From: Polyangiaceae bacterium UTPRO1 | Lineage (GTDB): Bacteria > Desulfobacterota > Binatia > UTPRO1 | NCBI GenBank assembly: GCA_002050235.1 | Contig: MWST01000006.1 | Span: forward strand, 62,001-126,000 | Length of the DNA: 64,000 bases | Direction of reading: 5' to 3' | In this document: positions 60,662 to 64,000 of the stretch, one piece after another | Numbering within the stretch: position 1 is the first letter of the stretch | How the letters are laid out: every line of letters starts with the position of its first letter | Made by a program: the position numbers and the translations under genes | Notes under the pieces: model-generated | Told to the model about the DNA's origin: nothing | Databases searched by the model: none | Seen by the model: the letters and a program-made list of their open reading frames with translations, nothing else

Positions 60662-62464
60662 TTGACCGTCGCCGACACCCCCCAATGGCTGAGGCCGCTC
60701 CTGCGGCGCGTGCCCGCCCTCGATTCGCTGCGCTCGTACAGCGTGAACGATCTGCGCGTCGATGCGGTGGCGGGCTTGTCCGTCGCCGCGGTCGCCGTTC
60801 CCCAGGCCATGGCGTACGCGATGATCGCGGGCCTTCCGGTGGAGTACGGCCTCTACACCGCGATCGTGATGACCGCGGTCGGCGCCGTCCTGGATTCATC
60901 GCGGCAGCTCATCAATGGGCCGACCAACGCGATCTCGATCGCGCTGCTGAGCGCCATCGGCTCGGTCGGCGGACAGGACGAACGCATCCAGGCGACGATC
61001 GTGATCGCCTTCCTCGTCGGCGCGATCCAGCTCGGCATCAGCTTCCTCCGGCTCGGGGACCTGACGCGCTACATCTCGCACTCCGTGATCGTGGGGTTCA
61101 CGGCCGGAGCGAGCATCCTCCTGGTCCTCGACCAGATGAAGAACCTCCTCGGACTGCATGCCGTGGGTGGAGAGCACGCCCATTTCCTGGTCCGCTTCTG
61201 GCAGACCCTTGCGCACGGCGGTCCCGTACACGCGGCCACGTGCGCCATGGGTGCGGCCTCGATCTCGGCTGTCCTGTTGCTGCGCTGGATCAAGGCGAAG
61301 CTCGCGTGGCCCCTCATGCCCGAGTTCCTGATCGTCGTCATCCTGATGGCAATCGTCACCGCCCGCTTCGATCTGGCCGCCCAGGGCGTCGCGGTGGTGG
61401 GAGACATCCCCACGTCACTGCCGTCCTTCACCGTTCCCCATCTGACGGCGCCGGCCGTGCGCAATCTCGCGGAAAGCGCCCTCGCGATCGCGCTGCTCGG
61501 CCTCCTCGAAGCGATCGCGATGGCAAAGGCGATCGCGGCCGTGACCGGCCAGCGCCTCGACATGAACCAGCAGTGCTTGAGCGAAGGCTTCGCCAACTTC
61601 ACCGGCAGCTTCTTCCAGTGCATGCCCGGCTCGGGATCGCTGACGCGATCGGCGATCAACCAGCAGGCCGGCGGGCGGACCCAGTGGTCGGGCGTCGTCG
61701 CCGCCGCCGCAGTGGCATTCATAATGGTGGCGTTCGGATCCTATGCGCGCTTCATCCCGCGCTCGGCGCTCGCCGGACTCCTGATGCTGACCGCGGCACG
61801 CATGGTGAGCATCCCCGATCTTCGCTACCACATGCGCACGTCGCGCTTCGACGCCGCGATCGTCACGGTCACCGCCGTCTCGGCCGTCGCCATCTCGATC
61901 GAGTTCTGCGTCTTGATCGGCGTATTCATGTCCTTCCTGCTGGCCGTGCCGCGGGCCGGCAACATGTTGCTCACCGAATTCATCGTCGGGTCCGAGCGGA
62001 CGATACACGAGCGCCGCAGCGACGACGCCGCCTGTAGCCGGATGCTGATCTTCGGGCTCGAAGGAGAGATGTTCTTCGGAGCGAGCGCGAGCCTCGAGCA
62101 CCATCTCGATACCATCGACGATCGCCTCGGACCGGAAACGCAGGCGGTGGTGCTACGCTTGAAGCGCGCCCGCAATCCCGACGCCGTCGGCATGACGCAG
62201 CTCGAGCGAGCGGTCGGCCGGTGGCGGGAGCGCGGCGTCCTGGTGGTGCTGTGCGGCATCCGTCCGGGGATGCTGGCGTGCCTGGAGAACTGCGGGCTCG
62301 CGGAGAAGCTCGGCCGGGAGAACCTCTTCCTCGAACAGCCGGTGCGGCAGACCAGCACCGTGCTCGCGATCCGGCACGCCTACGCGCACCTCACCGATCT
62401 CTGCCCTACCTGCCCGAAGCGCCTCGGCACACCGCTGCCGCGGGCGATGTACTACGAGATCTGA
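60662..62464 (+). CDS. SulP-family anion transporter with STAS domain
   Basis: This is a 600-aa SLC26/SulP permease for sulfate, bicarbonate or a similar anion. The signature [36 protein letters not shown] lies near residues 35-70. About 12-14 hydrophobic segments follow, with [18 protein letters not shown] and [27 protein letters not shown] being typical of the family. A C-terminal STAS domain begins about residue 455 ([56 protein letters not shown]). TTG 60662 is the likely start; no ATG fits the N-terminus. The STAS strand reads [17 protein letters not shown], so substrate choice cannot be set. Confidence 0.88.
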   Translation: MTVADTPQWLRPLLRRVPALDSLRSYSVNDLRVDAVAGLSVAAVAVPQAMAYAMIAGLPVEYGLYTAIVMTAVGAVLDSSRQLINGPTNAISIALLSAIGSVGGQDERIQATIVIAFLVGAIQLGISFLRLGDLTRYISHSVIVGFTAGASILLVLDQMKNLLGLHAVGGEHAHFLVRFWQTLAHGGPVHAATCAMGAASISAVLLLRWIKAKLAWPLMPEFLIVVILMAIVTARFDLAAQGVAVVGDIPTSLPSFTVPHLTAPAVRNLAESALAIALLGLLEAIAMAKAIAAVTGQRLDMNQQCLSEGFANFTGSFFQCMPGSGSLTRSAINQQAGGRTQWSGVVAAAAVAFIMVAFGSYARFIPRSALAGLLMLTAARMVSIPDLRYHMRTSRFDAAIVTVTAVSAVAISIEFCVLIGVFMSFLLAVPRAGNMLLTEFIVGSERTIHERRSDDAACSRMLIFGLEGEMFFGASASLEHHLDTIDDRLGPETQAVVLRLKRARNPDAVGMTQLERAVGRWRERGVLVVLCGIRPGMLACLENCGLAEKLGRENLFLEQPVRQTSTVLAIRHAYAHLTDLCPTCPKRLGTPLPRAMYYEI

Positions 62465-62602
62465 CCGCAGCACCGATCGCCACCGCGGTCGCCGGCGGCG
62501 ATGGCCGGGACCTCGACCGGACGTGCGACAGCGCGCATGGCCGTGACCCTGCGCATATCCATCGCGGGTCGCACGCTTGTCAGTAGGGGGGGCCCTTGTT
62601 AG

Positions 62603-64000
<1,398 letters not shown>

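Overview
This is a high-GC bacterial chromosome segment (about 70 % G+C by eye). It is densely packed, with many 4-base ATGA/GTGA stop-start overlaps. The blocks miaA-accA-pheA-hisC-tyrA-aroA-cmk-rpsA-sppA-ihfB and mutS-amidase-glnD-xerD-M50-trpS-scpA-scpB-rluB are typical of the old Deltaproteobacteria and related phyla. The envelope genes (AMIN-type amidase, Wzm/Wzt-like glycan exporter) indicate a two-membrane cell. A deltaproteobacterial-type or Binatota-like organism is my inference; no marker here fixes the species.

Layout. (1) 1-9985, plus strand: tRNA modification (miaA end), fatty-acid initiation (accA), aromatic amino-acid synthesis (pheA, hisC-type aminotransferase, tyrA, aroA), cmk, ribosomal protein S1, an S49 peptidase, an IHF/HU protein and a HIT protein. 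(2) 9982-16535: a complete ebo (EDB) metabolite-traffic cluster split into two convergent arms, eboA-eboB-eboF on plus and eboD-eboE-eboC-GAF on minus. (3) 16684-19680: a MoxR-like AAA+ ATPase with a von Willebrand A partner behind a clear sigma70-type promoter. (4) 19694-31541: mutS through rluB, one plus-strand housekeeping run. (5) 31542-32148: a structured intergenic region, a small STAS-like protein and the initiator tRNA-fMet.

(6) 32149 to about 49193: an accessory defence island directly downstream of tRNA-fMet. It carries an IetAS-type pair (AAA+ ATPase plus subtilisin-like protease). A second operon follows: small HTH protein, 1765-aa YprA-family (DUF1998) DEAD/DEAH helicase, DrmD-like SNF2 helicase, 1312-aa Eco57I-type adenine methylase and an HNH nuclease. 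Its content lies between DISARM and Druantia and best fits the class recently named ARMADA. It is the most interesting system in the window. No integrase is visible.

(7) 49320-59403: a DUF2889 protein, the ABC-F factor EttA, then a surface-glycan locus (ABC permease and ATPase, three glycosyltransferases and a GT-C-type membrane glycosyltransferase). (8) 59530-64000: tRNA-Arg(CCU), a small gene remnant, an exported protein, a SulP anion transporter and the 5' part of guaB, which runs off the window.

All function calls are from reading motifs and gene order; no database search was run.
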